Of a stretch of DNA of 64,000 nt, positions 44,459-52,977 are shown piece by piece. Each line of letters starts with the position of its first letter. Within the stretch, counting starts at the first letter, position 1. The notes beneath the pieces are model-generated. The model was not told where the DNA came from. It made no database searches and worked only from the letters and a program-made list of their open reading frames with translations. Both the position numbers and the translations under genes were made by a program. The DNA lies in contig NZ_CP147919.1 of NCBI RefSeq assembly GCF_039645985.1, forward strand, positions 1,364,001 through 1,428,000, written 5' to 3'. The stretch is from Sulfurimonas sp. HSL3-7. Lineage in GTDB: Bacteria > Campylobacterota > Campylobacteria > Campylobacterales > Sulfurimonadaceae.

Positions 44459-45124
44459 ATGAAAAGTTTTAGCGAGATCGTCGAAGAGATCAAAGATATT
44501 ATCTCATCAGATATCCCGGGCAAAAAAGTGTTTGACAAAGATGTGGCAAAAGCACTCGATATAACACAGATGAATTTTGCCACCATGAAAAAGCGTGACA
44601 AGATTCCCTATGAGGAGCTGCTCAACTTTTGCGCCAAGCGCTCTATTGCAATTAACTGGCTGCTCTACGGTCAAACCCCGGAGTCCCTGATCGAGCCGAC
44701 AAACCAGGTCTATATGGTCCGCTATTTTAACGCGGTCAATGCATCAGCCGGCGGGGGCGCCTTTTCCGATGAAGGTGAAGAATTTGAGGAGCTTGCAATA
44801 GAGCCACATTTTTTAGCTACACTGGGCGGTGAACATGAGCTTAAAAACATCCAGGCCATCAACGTCACCGGCGATTCGATGGAACCGACTTTTTTAAACG
44901 GGGATATCATTTTTTTGAATACCGCAAAGAGCGATATATCTCGCGGTGGTATTTTTGCCATCCAGACAGAAGATATGCTGCTTGTTAAACGATTACAAAA
45001 GCGTATAGATGGTAAAATCGATATTATTTCAGATAATAAAGATTTCTACCTGCCACAAGTCGCTTCACCGGAGCAGATCAATATTCTGGGTCGTGTTGTA
45101 GGGCGTTACGGGGGCGTAGAATAG
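44459..45124 (+). CDS. CI/LexA-like S24 family transcriptional repressor
   Basis: A 221-residue repressor. Residues 1-70 are a CI-type helix-turn-helix domain (VFDKDVAKALDITQMNFATMKKRDKIPYEELLNFCAKR). The C-terminal S24 self-cleavage domain has the catalytic Ser140 in VTGDSMEPTF, Lys177 in LLVKRLQKR, and a candidate Ala97-Gly98 cleavage site in NASAGGGAF. Such proteins lose DNA binding after RecA- or damage-stimulated autoproteolysis. The phylum commonly lacks LexA, so this could be a stress switch. ATG 44459 has AAGGA at good spacing; two in-frame ATGs lie further upstream (44405, 44429). It is followed within 6 bases by a C40 peptidase gene. Confidence 0.82.
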   Translation: MKSFSEIVEEIKDIISSDIPGKKVFDKDVAKALDITQMNFATMKKRDKIPYEELLNFCAKRSIAINWLLYGQTPESLIEPTNQVYMVRYFNAVNASAGGGAFSDEGEEFEELAIEPHFLATLGGEHELKNIQAINVTGDSMEPTFLNGDIIFLNTAKSDISRGGIFAIQTEDMLLVKRLQKRIDGKIDIISDNKDFYLPQVASPEQINILGRVVGRYGGVE

Positions 45125-45130
45125 AAGGAG

Positions 45131-46678
45131 ATGCGTTTGCATCAGATCAACGTTTTTCGCTTGGGCATCGTAACGGCTACATTGGCTGCGCTGTTCTTCT
45201 TTAACGTTTTTGGCATAGAGATCATACCGCTTGGCGGCAGTGAAGTGCTAAAAAGTATTCAAAACAGCGAAAGCCAAAAAAATCTGCAAGAACTCAATCT
45301 CTCGACTTCACAAGATCTGAACAGCACGCAGCTTAAACGCAAAAGCAGATCAGGAGGCTTTTGTATACCCCCTGTCTATCCGAACTTTGTCGAAGATCTG
45401 TACCGGTTTCCGCAGGATATCGGCGTTTATGTGCAAAAGAACGCCTTGTCGCATAAACGGTTCTACGACATACAAAAAGCGTTTGATAAAAACTATTTCT
45501 CCGTCTGGCAGTATAAAAGACCGCCTGAATCCTCTTTTACCGCTCGCTGGCCATTCCGTGTTTACAGTGAGGGTAACTCGTATGGTGAGAACCTGCAGCT
45601 TTTGGAACCTTCCTGGTTTGAAGAGATGCTTGATAAAGCCAACTTCAAAGAGTTCGGAAAGGTCAATAGTTACGGCATAACGCTTCATTTCTCATCACTG
45701 CGTAACTTCCCGACACAGAAACCGCTTTTTCGAGACCCTGATCAGGCAGGTGAAGGGTTCCCGTTTGACTATCTGCAAAACAGTGCTATTCACGCCAATG
45801 AGCCTCTCTATATCTCACACTATTCAAGCGACAAGGCCTGGGTCTATGTCTATACTTCTTATGCTTCGGGTTGGCTGCCAAGCCACACCATCGCATTTAT
45901 GGGTAAAAAAGAGCGTAGAAAATGGCAAAAGGCCAAACCTGCTTACCTGTTAAAAGAGAAGGTGGCCTTGAGCGACACAAACGGTCACTTTCTTTTTTAC
46001 AGCCGCGTCGGTATGCGCCTGAGCTTTATAAAGAAGAGAGGCCTTTATACTTATGTTCGTGCGATTGCCCCCGGTGCTTTTAACAGACCGACTTTTGTAA
46101 CGATCAGGATGAAAAATTCAGAGGTGGCAACGACACCGCTATTTATCAACCAAAACAATCTTATGAAGATCACAGCGGATGTTATGAAAAGTAATTACGG
46201 CTGGGGCGGGCTGTATGAAGAGAGGGACTGTTCATCTACGCTTCGAGACATCTTCGCACCGTTTGGTGTCTGGATGCCGCGTAACTCCAGACAGCAGTCC
46301 CGCATAGGCAAAGTTATCTCGCTTGAAGACCTTAATAGTACGGCAAAAGAGGAGCTCATCAGAGAAAAAGCAATTCCTTTTGAAACTTTTTTACATAGGA
46401 AAGGGCATATTATGCTCTATCTAGGTACCTATGATGACAACATCATGATCTTGCACAATATGTGGGGAATAAAGACAGTCGATGATAATGATAAAGAGGG
46501 GCGCGTGATCGTCGGCAAAGTCGTCATAAGCACGTTGGAGATAGGCAGTGAACAAAACGGCTACGACTACAACAGCTCACTTTTGCCGAGCCTGGACCGT
46601 ATGAATATCTTTACCTACAAAGCTGATCCTGAAAAAAAGAGACGAAGAGACAAAGGGAAAAAGAAGGCAAATGGATAG
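45131..46678 (+). CDS. NlpC/P60 (C40) peptidoglycan hydrolase with SH3-type domains
   Basis: A 515-residue secreted or anchored hydrolase. The N-terminal hydrophobic helix (RLGIVTATLAALFFFNVFG) is followed by two SH3-like cell-wall-binding modules (around residues 195-270 and 275-345, for example DKAWVYVYTSYASGWLPSHT) and a C-terminal NlpC/P60 domain. The catalytic residues are Cys367 in YEERDCSSTLRDIF, a His in RKGHIMLYLG and a polar third residue near HNMWG. These enzymes cut D-Glu-DAP peptide bonds. AAGGAG abuts ATG 45131, so TTG 45137 is a possible true start. It is in operon with the S24 repressor. Confidence 0.82.
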   Translation: MRLHQINVFRLGIVTATLAALFFFNVFGIEIIPLGGSEVLKSIQNSESQKNLQELNLSTSQDLNSTQLKRKSRSGGFCIPPVYPNFVEDLYRFPQDIGVYVQKNALSHKRFYDIQKAFDKNYFSVWQYKRPPESSFTARWPFRVYSEGNSYGENLQLLEPSWFEEMLDKANFKEFGKVNSYGITLHFSSLRNFPTQKPLFRDPDQAGEGFPFDYLQNSAIHANEPLYISHYSSDKAWVYVYTSYASGWLPSHTIAFMGKKERRKWQKAKPAYLLKEKVALSDTNGHFLFYSRVGMRLSFIKKRGLYTYVRAIAPGAFNRPTFVTIRMKNSEVATTPLFINQNNLMKITADVMKSNYGWGGLYEERDCSSTLRDIFAPFGVWMPRNSRQQSRIGKVISLEDLNSTAKEELIREKAIPFETFLHRKGHIMLYLGTYDDNIMILHNMWGIKTVDDNDKEGRVIVGKVVISTLEIGSEQNGYDYNSSLLPSLDRMNIFTYKADPEKKRRRDKGKKKANG

Positions 46679-46805
46679 GATCATCTCTCAGTAACACTAT
46701 GTATCCGTCTTTTTTCGATACTTCGAATGCATGTAGTCATAAAATATTGAGGCAGACTGATTGCGTTTTAATTGATAGAAGGAAGAGGAATAAATGGGAA
46801 CAGCA

Positions 46806-46828
46806 AGGTGAGACCAAAGGTCTCACCT
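46806..46828 (-). terminator. Hairpin downstream of dapD
   Basis: A perfect 10-base-pair stem (AGGTGAGACC / GGTCTCACCT, loop AAA) lies just after the dapD stop codon on the minus strand. The T-run is poor. The arm shares the core CAAGGTGAGAC with the trpB terminator. Confidence 0.55.
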
Positions 46829-46833
46829 CAGGT

Positions 46834-48030
46834 TTAGTGAAGATCGGCGTTAAGCTTGATCTCGCGTGTTGAACGGCTCGCAGTCAGCTCGCCTGTCATC
46901 GAGTTTTGACGGAAATGAAGGCCGTTAAGACCCGCAAGATCTTTACCTTTGAAGACCTCGCCTTCCATCGCTACATCCGGATTGACTTCCTGGATCTTGG
47001 CCAACTGGTCAGGATAGATGCTGATTTTTGTCCCTTCCAAAACAGCAATACCTGCATCGATGATACAGGCATCACCAAGCGGAATACCGCAGACAGAGTT
47101 GGCACCTAGAAGACAGTTGCGTCCGATAGAGATGGGGTTGCCGTCTGTTCCGCTGAGTACACCAAGAATCGAAGCGCCGCCCCCTACGTCAGAACCGTCG
47201 CCGACGATCGCAGAGCTGGAGATACGTCCTTCGACCATGCTGACACCGGTTGTACCGGCATTGAAGTTGATGTACGAAGCACCCGGCATTACTGTTGTAC
47301 CGGCATGAAGCTGGGCACCGAAACGTACTTTGGATGTTTCCAAAATACGTGTGTTGTCCGCAGGGATGATATGCTGCAGGAAACGTGGGAATTTGTCTAC
47401 AAAATCGACATGCGGGTAGGCGTTGGCAAATTTGAGTTCGATCTCGTTTTCACGCAACCAGTCCAACTCGATAGGCTGACCATCTGACCAGGCTACGTTT
47501 GGAAGTGCACCAAAGGCACCGTTGAGATTGATACTGCGAAGAGCTACTTTAGCCAGTGATAGCGCATAAAGTTTTAAGTAGGTCGCTTCAACGCTGACAC
47601 AGGCGGCATCATCAAAGATAAAGACAACACGGAACTCGCCTTCACGGCACCCTTGCGACTTGAGTTGACCGTAAAGAGCCGAGATGACCTGAATGTTTTT
47701 GTGCGCATCACCATAGGCTTCGTCAGCATACGGCGTAAATGCGTTCAGACATGACTCCAAAAACTGCAGGTTGACATTGCAAACCACTTCATTTTCGGTA
47801 AAATCCACCGCTACACCTTGCTCGCGAAGCGCTTCGATAAAAATAGCAGCACTGCCGAAGTTTTCATTCCAGTTGATTACCGGGTAAGTCGCCTGAAGGA
47901 CTTTATCGCTGTTCTTCTGGCCAAAATCGACGCGACAGATACCAAAAGCCAAAGGATCTTTATACCCTTCGGTTTTTTTAATCGTTTCGATCAGTGTTTT
48001 AAATGCATCAGCAGTTTGAATAGTTTCCAT
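46834..48030 (-). CDS. dapD: 2,3,4,5-tetrahydropyridine-2,6-dicarboxylate N-succinyltransferase
   Basis: DapD, 398 residues, succinylates tetrahydrodipicolinate in the lysine/diaminopimelate route. This is the long Campylobacterota form. The C-terminal left-handed beta-helix shows hexapeptide repeats: VRFGAQLHAGTTVMPGASYINFNAGTTGVSMVEGRIS, SAIVGDGSDVGGGASILGVLSG and ISIGRNCLLGANSVCGIPLGDACIIDAGIAVLEGT. The DGSDVGGGAS loop is the CoA/substrate site. It is monocistronic. Confidence 0.93.
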   Translation of the reverse strand: METIQTADAFKTLIETIKKTEGYKDPLAFGICRVDFGQKNSDKVLQATYPVINWNENFGSAAIFIEALREQGVAVDFTENEVVCNVNLQFLESCLNAFTPYADEAYGDAHKNIQVISALYGQLKSQGCREGEFRVVFIFDDAACVSVEATYLKLYALSLAKVALRSINLNGAFGALPNVAWSDGQPIELDWLRENEIELKFANAYPHVDFVDKFPRFLQHIIPADNTRILETSKVRFGAQLHAGTTVMPGASYINFNAGTTGVSMVEGRISSSAIVGDGSDVGGGASILGVLSGTDGNPISIGRNCLLGANSVCGIPLGDACIIDAGIAVLEGTKISIYPDQLAKIQEVNPDVAMEGEVFKGKDLAGLNGLHFRQNSMTGELTASRSTREIKLNADLH

Positions 48031-48204
48031 TCATTCTCTCTTTCTTTGGTTTTTGGGCTGTAAACAGTGCCCGTTAAAGATTCCGAAATAGTACCATGAG
48101 TTCCTTTAGCCGTGACTAACACCTCCCAATACTTCATCCCCTTAAAGTAAACTCAAACATATTGTTCGGGCCCGCTTTCCTCACTTTTTCTTAGTCATCT
48201 CTGT

Positions 48205-48210
48205 TATACT
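48205..48210 (+). promoter_or_regulatory. -10-like box before the ankyrin gene
   Basis: TATACT in the gap 48031-48242, 33 bases before ATG 48243. The rest of the gap is featureless apart from a short GC-rich stretch. Confidence 0.35.
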
Positions 48211-48242
48211 TTCCATACTAATTAAAATTGCAATGGAATAGC

Positions 48243-48716
48243 ATGACAAAATGGCTCTCGATCTTACAGGACAATGACTATTTGGCTGCCAAAAAACTGA
48301 TCAAAGACGGTGCGGATCTTAATGATCGCACGGAAGCAGGGGAGTCGGTACTGGCTTATGCCCTCAAGTGCAAATGCGATCAGGATATGTTGGAACTTCT
48401 GATAGAAAGCGGTGCCGATATTTTTTACAAGGACGATGAAGGTGTGAGCATCTTTGACTTTGCGATCACCTACAACAACATGTACGTCATCAAATTGCTT
48501 CTGGACAAGGGGATCGATGTCAACGAAACCTCCCGAAGAAGCGGTTTTACCGCCTTGATGGCCGCTGTCTGTTACGGCAGAAACACCGTTGTCAAAATGC
48601 TGCTTGATGCAGGAGCAGATGTACATGCGGCAGATTCCAAGGGCTTGACTGCTTTGGCTTTTGCCAAGAAGATGCACAAAAAAAGCATGATCGAATTGCT
48701 GGAGCCCCTTGAATGA
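48243..48716 (+). CDS. Ankyrin-repeat protein
   Basis: A 157-residue cytosolic protein made of ankyrin repeats: DYLAAKKLIKDGADLNDRTEAGESVLAYALK, QDMLELLIESGADIFYKDDEGVSIFDFAI, NMYVIKLLLDKGIDVNETSRRSGFTALMAA and GRNTVVKMLLDAGADVHAADSKGLTALAFA. It binds an unknown protein partner. There is no signal peptide. ATG 48243 is preferred; an in-frame TTG 48228 lies further upstream. The stop overlaps the following lipoprotein gene (ATGA), and the pair may work together across the membrane. Confidence 0.82.
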   Translation: MTKWLSILQDNDYLAAKKLIKDGADLNDRTEAGESVLAYALKCKCDQDMLELLIESGADIFYKDDEGVSIFDFAITYNNMYVIKLLLDKGIDVNETSRRSGFTALMAAVCYGRNTVVKMLLDAGADVHAADSKGLTALAFAKKMHKKSMIELLEPLE

Positions 48717-49105
48717 AAAGCTTTGTATTACCTCTACTGTTTGGAGTTTTCTTCGCTGCTTGTTCGCAAGAAAGCGCAGAGGAGCAGCATAATGAACAGA
48801 TCATTAAAGTTGAGAAAATCGTTGAAAAGAGCAGTGATAAAGACGGTGCATTGATCTGTCTCGAGGAGAATGAGAAGATCATCTGCAAACTGATGACAAA
48901 ACGCGCCAATAGTGAGCGCAGTGTCAAATTCAACTGGTTTTCGCCGACATCACCCAGGGATGACAGGGAACGTACCTTCATACTGCCTGCAAATCACGCC
49001 AGTCTATTTGACAGCCGCAACAAAGAGGGACGCGCCAAAGGGAGATGGACTGTCACGGTTGGACTAGATAGCGAAAAGATCTCGACAACGTTCACTCTCC
49101 GATAA
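48713..49105 (+). CDS. Lipoprotein of unknown function
   Basis: A 130-residue protein. Signal peptide with lipobox LLFGVFFAAC (Cys17). The mature part begins with a Glu-rich helix (SQESAEEQHNEQIIKVEKIVEKS) and ends with a small beta-domain (DRERTFILPANHAS, KGRWTVTVGLDSEKISTTFTL). I do not recognise a family. Its start overlaps the ankyrin gene stop. Confidence 0.68.
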   Translation: MKSFVLPLLFGVFFAACSQESAEEQHNEQIIKVEKIVEKSSDKDGALICLEENEKIICKLMTKRANSERSVKFNWFSPTSPRDDRERTFILPANHASLFDSRNKEGRAKGRWTVTVGLDSEKISTTFTLR

Positions 49106-49127
49106 CAGCCTTTTGCAAGGAGGCTGT
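49105..49127 (+). terminator. Weak hairpin after the ankyrin/lipoprotein pair
   Basis: ACAGCCT (49105-49111) pairs with AGGCTGT (49121-49127) over a 9-base loop. No T-run follows directly, so the call is tentative. Confidence 0.3.
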
Positions 49128-49266
49128 CCCTGCTGCTCCCTTCTATCCCATCTTTTTATATAACATTCTTTAATCGAATTAAAATCATTTGAATAATATT
49201 TTTTCTTATATTAAGCAAAGTGATCCGGGCGTAGAATGATTATATATACCGAAGAAAGGAGATGTT

Positions 49267-49752
49267 ATGCACAAGTTATTACTTTTGATCTCATCAGCGC
49301 TTATGGTTGGCATTATAAACCTGCATGCTGTTGATTACGGCGGCGAAAAAAGTTTCCTTATGGAAGTTCCTTATACCGTCTGTGTGGTTCCACCTGAAGT
49401 GGATGAAGCAATAGCAAAAGGGGTTAAAGTCACATCTGTTGCAAATGCCAAAAAGCTGTTTGATGCAAACGCGTTATTTTTCGATGCCCGTGCACCCCGT
49501 CACTACAAGGCAGAGCATATCAAAGGGGCTTTTCCTGTTGTTTTTGATGAATCAAAAGCTTCGTATATCGCCTTGAACCTGCCTGAAGACAAAAAAGCCG
49601 CATTGGTCTTTTACTGCTATGGCGAAAGCTGTGCGATCTCTTATGAAGCAGCGCTTGCGGTAAGAAAAGCAGGGTATACCAATGTCTACTGGCTGCTTAA
49701 CGGATTTCCTGAGTGGAAAGCAAACAAGTTTCCGGTAGAAAGCGACAAGTAG
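49267..49752 (+). CDS. Periplasmic rhodanese-like protein
   Basis: A 161-residue secreted rhodanese. Signal peptide KLLLLISSALMVGIINLHAV; the domain has LFFDARAPRHYKAEHIKGAFPV and the active loop FYCYGESCAISYEAAL with nucleophile Cys117 and a second Cys122. Rhodaneses transfer sulfane sulfur; in sulfur-oxidising Campylobacterota many are periplasmic. AAAGGAG precedes the ATG. It is monocistronic. Confidence 0.85.
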   Translation: MHKLLLLISSALMVGIINLHAVDYGGEKSFLMEVPYTVCVVPPEVDEAIAKGVKVTSVANAKKLFDANALFFDARAPRHYKAEHIKGAFPVVFDESKASYIALNLPEDKKAALVFYCYGESCAISYEAALAVRKAGYTNVYWLLNGFPEWKANKFPVESDK

Positions 49753-49766
49753 AGAACCCACTATCC

Positions 49767-49792
49767 TTTCCCCGTCTAACATGACGGGGAAA
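49767..49792. terminator. Bidirectional hairpin between convergent rhodanese and diiron protein genes
   Basis: TTTCCCCGTC (49767-49776) pairs perfectly with GACGGGGAAA (49783-49792), loop TAACAT. Strong stem between convergent stop codons; the A/T ends would give short T-runs on either strand. Confidence 0.6.
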
Positions 49793-49801
49793 CGGGCGGA
49801 T

Positions 49802-50614
49802 TCACACTCCCAATACCCTCATTGCACCGCGTACAACAGGTATCATTGTCGCTTCGACCGCCTTGTTGAGATGAAGCGGATGCATGATCATTTTGATCGC
49901 CATCGGGTAGGGGTAATGTTTCTTGGCCATCCGGTTAAGCTCTTTTTTAAAGGCGTCATATGATGCCGGGTCGAAACGGCCGCTGTCTTTTGTTTCATGG
50001 ATGCTCTGATAGGCAGTCTCTATATCTTCGGTACCGGCTTCTTTCAAGCGCTGCACGATAACCTTGAGGATCTCTTTTCGTCCTGAATTTTCGCTCTGGT
50101 TGTAATAGTTGAAATATCGGTTGAAGTTGCTGTAGTGGTTGACTTCGTCTTTATAGATCAGATGTGACAGGTGGGCGAAGACGGGCTCATCAAGGCTTTT
50201 TGCATAGTCTTCGAAGGCACGGTACATTGTGGAGGTCCCGGTTTCTATGATCATCCGTGCAATCATCTCCAGCCCTTTTGTCGGTTGAAGGGCATCGACA
50301 CTGCACAGCGGAAGGTAGAGCTCAAGAAACCTGCCATAGGCTTTTTGCCAGGGAAATTCCGGCCAGACATACGCCACATAGGCTTTCAGTGCCTTTCCGT
50401 GCTGTACCTCTTCTTTTTCCCATCTATCGTTTAGCCATGCGACAGCTTCCGCATTCTCTTGATAGTATTCCGAAAGATTCTTTGCATAGGTTTCGGAAGC
50501 AATCTCGATAAATGATGCAATTGTCAACAGGTGGAAGAGAAAACGGTTCTCTTTGACTTTTGCGACATCGATCGCGCTGTAATTGATATCTTTTTGATAA
50601 TCCCAATTTGCCAT
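49802..50614 (-). CDS. Ferritin-like diiron protein (acyl-ACP desaturase-like)
   Basis: A 270-residue all-helical protein. The diiron ligands can be read: Glu37/Glu41 (FIEIASETYA), Glu69-x-x-His72 (EKEEVQHGKAL), Glu124 (MIIETGTSTM) and Glu157-x-x-His160 (YKDEVNHYS). The EExxHG and DExxH pairs resemble acyl-ACP desaturases, although the protein is shorter and no substrate data exist. The family is a ferritin-like superfamily member; an oxygenase or desaturase role in lipid metabolism is possible. It is monocistronic. Confidence 0.75.
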   Translation of the reverse strand: MANWDYQKDINYSAIDVAKVKENRFLFHLLTIASFIEIASETYAKNLSEYYQENAEAVAWLNDRWEKEEVQHGKALKAYVAYVWPEFPWQKAYGRFLELYLPLCSVDALQPTKGLEMIARMIIETGTSTMYRAFEDYAKSLDEPVFAHLSHLIYKDEVNHYSNFNRYFNYYNQSENSGRKEILKVIVQRLKEAGTEDIETAYQSIHETKDSGRFDPASYDAFKKELNRMAKKHYPYPMAIKMIMHPLHLNKAVEATMIPVVRGAMRVLGV

Positions 50615-50670
50615 AAAAACCCTTTCTCATCAGAGTCGACATAAATAGGGGCATTCAGGTCATGTCGTAA

Positions 50671-50859
50671 TTAAAAAAACTGACCCTGTTTCTCATTTTC
50701 AAGCGGTTTGCGTCGCTCTTTGGCCAACCAATCCTGCAGAAGCTTTTCCGTCACCTTGCTCAGACTCATCTTATAGCGTGAACGCGAATATTTCATCGCC
50801 TCATCCCACGTTTTTCTGTCGATTACAAGCGAACGCGTCACTTCGTCTTTTGGCTTCAA
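50671..50859 (-). CDS. Ribbon-helix-helix-type small DNA-binding protein
   Basis: A 62-residue protein starting at TTG 50859 with GAGGA seven bases upstream. The pattern TRSLVIDRKTWDEAMKYSRS then MSLSKVTEKLLQDWLAKE is beta-strand, helix, helix as in Arc/MetJ repressors and antitoxins. A -10 TATAAT lies at 50887-50892 on the same strand. No toxin gene sits beside it, so an orphan regulator is most likely. Confidence 0.62.
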   Translation of the reverse strand: MKPKDEVTRSLVIDRKTWDEAMKYSRSRYKMSLSKVTEKLLQDWLAKERRKPLENEKQGQFF

Positions 50860-50886
50860 ATTGTATCCTCATTAAATATATAGTTT

Positions 50887-50892
50887 ATTATA
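50887..50892 (-). promoter_or_regulatory. -10 box of the RHH gene
   Basis: TATAAT on the minus strand, 27 bases upstream of the TTG start codon, in an AT-rich stretch. Confidence 0.45.
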
Positions 50893-50975
50893 TAGCAATC
50901 TGTAGAGATTTTTCAAGTGTTTTTAATGGCAAAAAGCCATGTTTAAGGGGTTTTGGAGCGATTTATGCATAAAAG

Positions 50976-52124
50976 TCAGTTACTTGCAAGTGTAAACTGG
51001 GGTTTGAGTGTTAAAATAGAGATCTCGCTCGGGGCAAAGACACGCACCGGCGGCCCCCAATAGCCGGTACCGCGGCTGACAAAGATCTGTTTTGCCGCGC
51101 TTACAGCATGCAGCCCGGCCAAGAAGGGTTGATCAAGCATTACCAGAAAACCGAAAGGGAATATCTGACCGCCGTGGGTGTGACCGCTTATCATCAGATC
51201 ATAGTGATGTTCCTGAACGATCTTTATACTTTTAGGCTGATGAGAAAGCAGTACGGTCGGCAGTGTCGTGTCGACATTCTCAAACGCTTTATAGGTGTCG
51301 GTCTCCAGCATTTTAAAGCGAATAGACTGCAGGTCATTGATGCCTACAAGGTTTATGGCTTTGTCACCGTCTCTGATGACGACACTCTCATTTAGGAGGG
51401 CTTTAATGTTCAGCTGCGGCATATAGTCGGCGATATCCTGCGCCCCGTGGTAGTATTCGTGGTTTCCGAGAATAAAAAAGGTGCCAAAACGTGTCTGCAG
51501 CTCTTTTAACGGCGAAAGCTCCTCTTTGGCATGTTCGATCTTTCTGTCAAGAAGATCGCCTGTAATGACAACAATATCGGGCTTTAGGGCATTGATGCGG
51601 TCGACGCACTCCTGAACAAAGGCTTTGCCTATGGTATTTCCCACATGCATATCGGTGAGCTGGACGATCGTCAGTTCATCAAAACCAAGCTCTTTGATGA
51701 AGATCTCGACCTTGTTAAGCTCGGGCCTTTTGATGCCGCCGATCAAGCCTTTTACGAGATATGAAAAGGCCAATATCAGCATCGTCACATCAAAAGCGAT
51801 CTTCATAAAATGTCTTCGCCCCTGATCAAAGGGCACATGCTGGGCGGTCGTGTGCAACAGATCATAGAGCAGCGTGATAAAAAAGAGTGTCACGGTTACC
51901 GCTACCGCCAGACTCAGGATGTAATAGAGCGCCGGCGATTCGATGATGGGGTGAAAAAGAGTCTCGATAACGAAAAGGATCTCAAGTATAAAGATAGCGG
52001 AAAGAAAATTGAAGCTTGCGAGCCGAACATTGAAATGGAGGCGCTTGAAGAGGCGTCTGTGGATATAGGTGTTCATCAGGTACATCACACTTATAAAAGC
52101 AAGGGGGAAAAGAACAGTGCTCAT
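50976..52124 (-). CDS. Membrane-anchored metallophosphoesterase
   Basis: A 382-residue protein with about four N-terminal transmembrane segments (FPLAFISVMYLMN, FLSAIFILEILFVIETLF, YYILSLAVAVTVTLFFI, VTMLILAFSYLVKG) and a calcineurin-like catalytic domain: TDMHVG, VITGDLLD, GNHEYY, LSHQP and SGHTHGGQ. Two metal ions would bind at these His/Asp/Asn residues. The family (YkuE/YaeI-like) hydrolyses phospholipid or UDP-lipid phosphates in some members. ATG 52124 overlaps the CinA-like gene stop by one base; an in-frame GTG 52127 exists. Confidence 0.86.
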   Translation of the reverse strand: MSTVLFPLAFISVMYLMNTYIHRRLFKRLHFNVRLASFNFLSAIFILEILFVIETLFHPIIESPALYYILSLAVAVTVTLFFITLLYDLLHTTAQHVPFDQGRRHFMKIAFDVTMLILAFSYLVKGLIGGIKRPELNKVEIFIKELGFDELTIVQLTDMHVGNTIGKAFVQECVDRINALKPDIVVITGDLLDRKIEHAKEELSPLKELQTRFGTFFILGNHEYYHGAQDIADYMPQLNIKALLNESVVIRDGDKAINLVGINDLQSIRFKMLETDTYKAFENVDTTLPTVLLSHQPKSIKIVQEHHYDLMISGHTHGGQIFPFGFLVMLDQPFLAGLHAVSAAKQIFVSRGTGYWGPPVRVFAPSEISILTLKPQFTLASN

Positions 52125-52867
52125 CACTCTTTTACCTCAAATCCAATGTCGTTGGCCTCCAGAAAATCCATAAACATACCGAAATATCGAAGCGTGATCT
52201 TTTCGTCATACGAAGCAACCGACATCTCCACATTCGCTTTTTCGTTGACGAACATAGGCAGAGATGAGCATTCGACATCATCGGGCATCAACTTCATAAT
52301 AGCAATGAGCCGCTCTTCGCTGCAGAGCGCATGCAGTGTTTTTCGATACAGTATCCTGTTCTGCGGAAAAAAACGCGCAATGGCCTCTTCGACCATCGGG
52401 TGCGCCATCTCGGGAAATCCCGGCATAAAGAAGTAGCGTTCATCGAGATAGAAGCCGGACATGTTGTTGACCGGATTCTTTAAGAGTTCGGCCCCTTCGG
52501 GCAGTTCTGCCATATGGATACGGTTGGGATAAGCCCCCTCGCCGAAATGTTCAATAATATCTTTTTCAAATTTCGTATGACGCACCAGGGGCGAGCCTCT
52601 GAAAACGTCTGCGGCAATGGCGCGGGTCAGGTCATCGGGGGTGGAACCGATGCCGCCGAAACAGAACATTCTGCTTTTCTCATCTGCTCTGACCCGCTCA
52701 AAACTGCTTTTGATCAGAGCAGCATCGTCTTTGATGATCTCGACACAATGAAGCGTGTAGCCTCTCTGCGCAAGCGCGCGCTTTACAAAGTCGAAATGTT
52801 TGTCGACTCTGCGGCCGTTGAGGATCTCCGAACCGATGATGACGGCATAGATATGAAGGGGGTTCAT
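52124..52867 (-). CDS. CinA N-terminal-type (MoaB/MogA-like) molybdopterin-binding domain protein
   Basis: A 247-residue protein of the COG1058 type: YAVIIGSEILNGRRVDKHFDFVKRALAQRG, MFCFGGIGSTPDDLTRAIA and FYLDERYFFMPGFPEMAHPMVEEA. It lacks the C-terminal nicotinamide-nucleotide amidase domain of full CinA. The function of the stand-alone domain is unclear; ADP-ribose or NMN-related activity is reported for the domain in CinA. ATG 52867 has GGAG upstream at good spacing; ATG 52882 is an alternative. Operon with the phosphoesterase. Confidence 0.82.
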   Translation of the reverse strand: MNPLHIYAVIIGSEILNGRRVDKHFDFVKRALAQRGYTLHCVEIIKDDAALIKSSFERVRADEKSRMFCFGGIGSTPDDLTRAIAADVFRGSPLVRHTKFEKDIIEHFGEGAYPNRIHMAELPEGAELLKNPVNNMSGFYLDERYFFMPGFPEMAHPMVEEAIARFFPQNRILYRKTLHALCSEERLIAIMKLMPDDVECSSLPMFVNEKANVEMSVASYDEKITLRYFGMFMDFLEANDIGFEVKE

Positions 52868-52977
52868 AAAAGGGCTCTCCATAAAATATTCTTATATATA
52901 AAAATTAATAAATATGTTAATGTTCAAAAAAGTTATAAGATGTTTCAATGGGAATTGAATCACATAAAAGGCATAAC

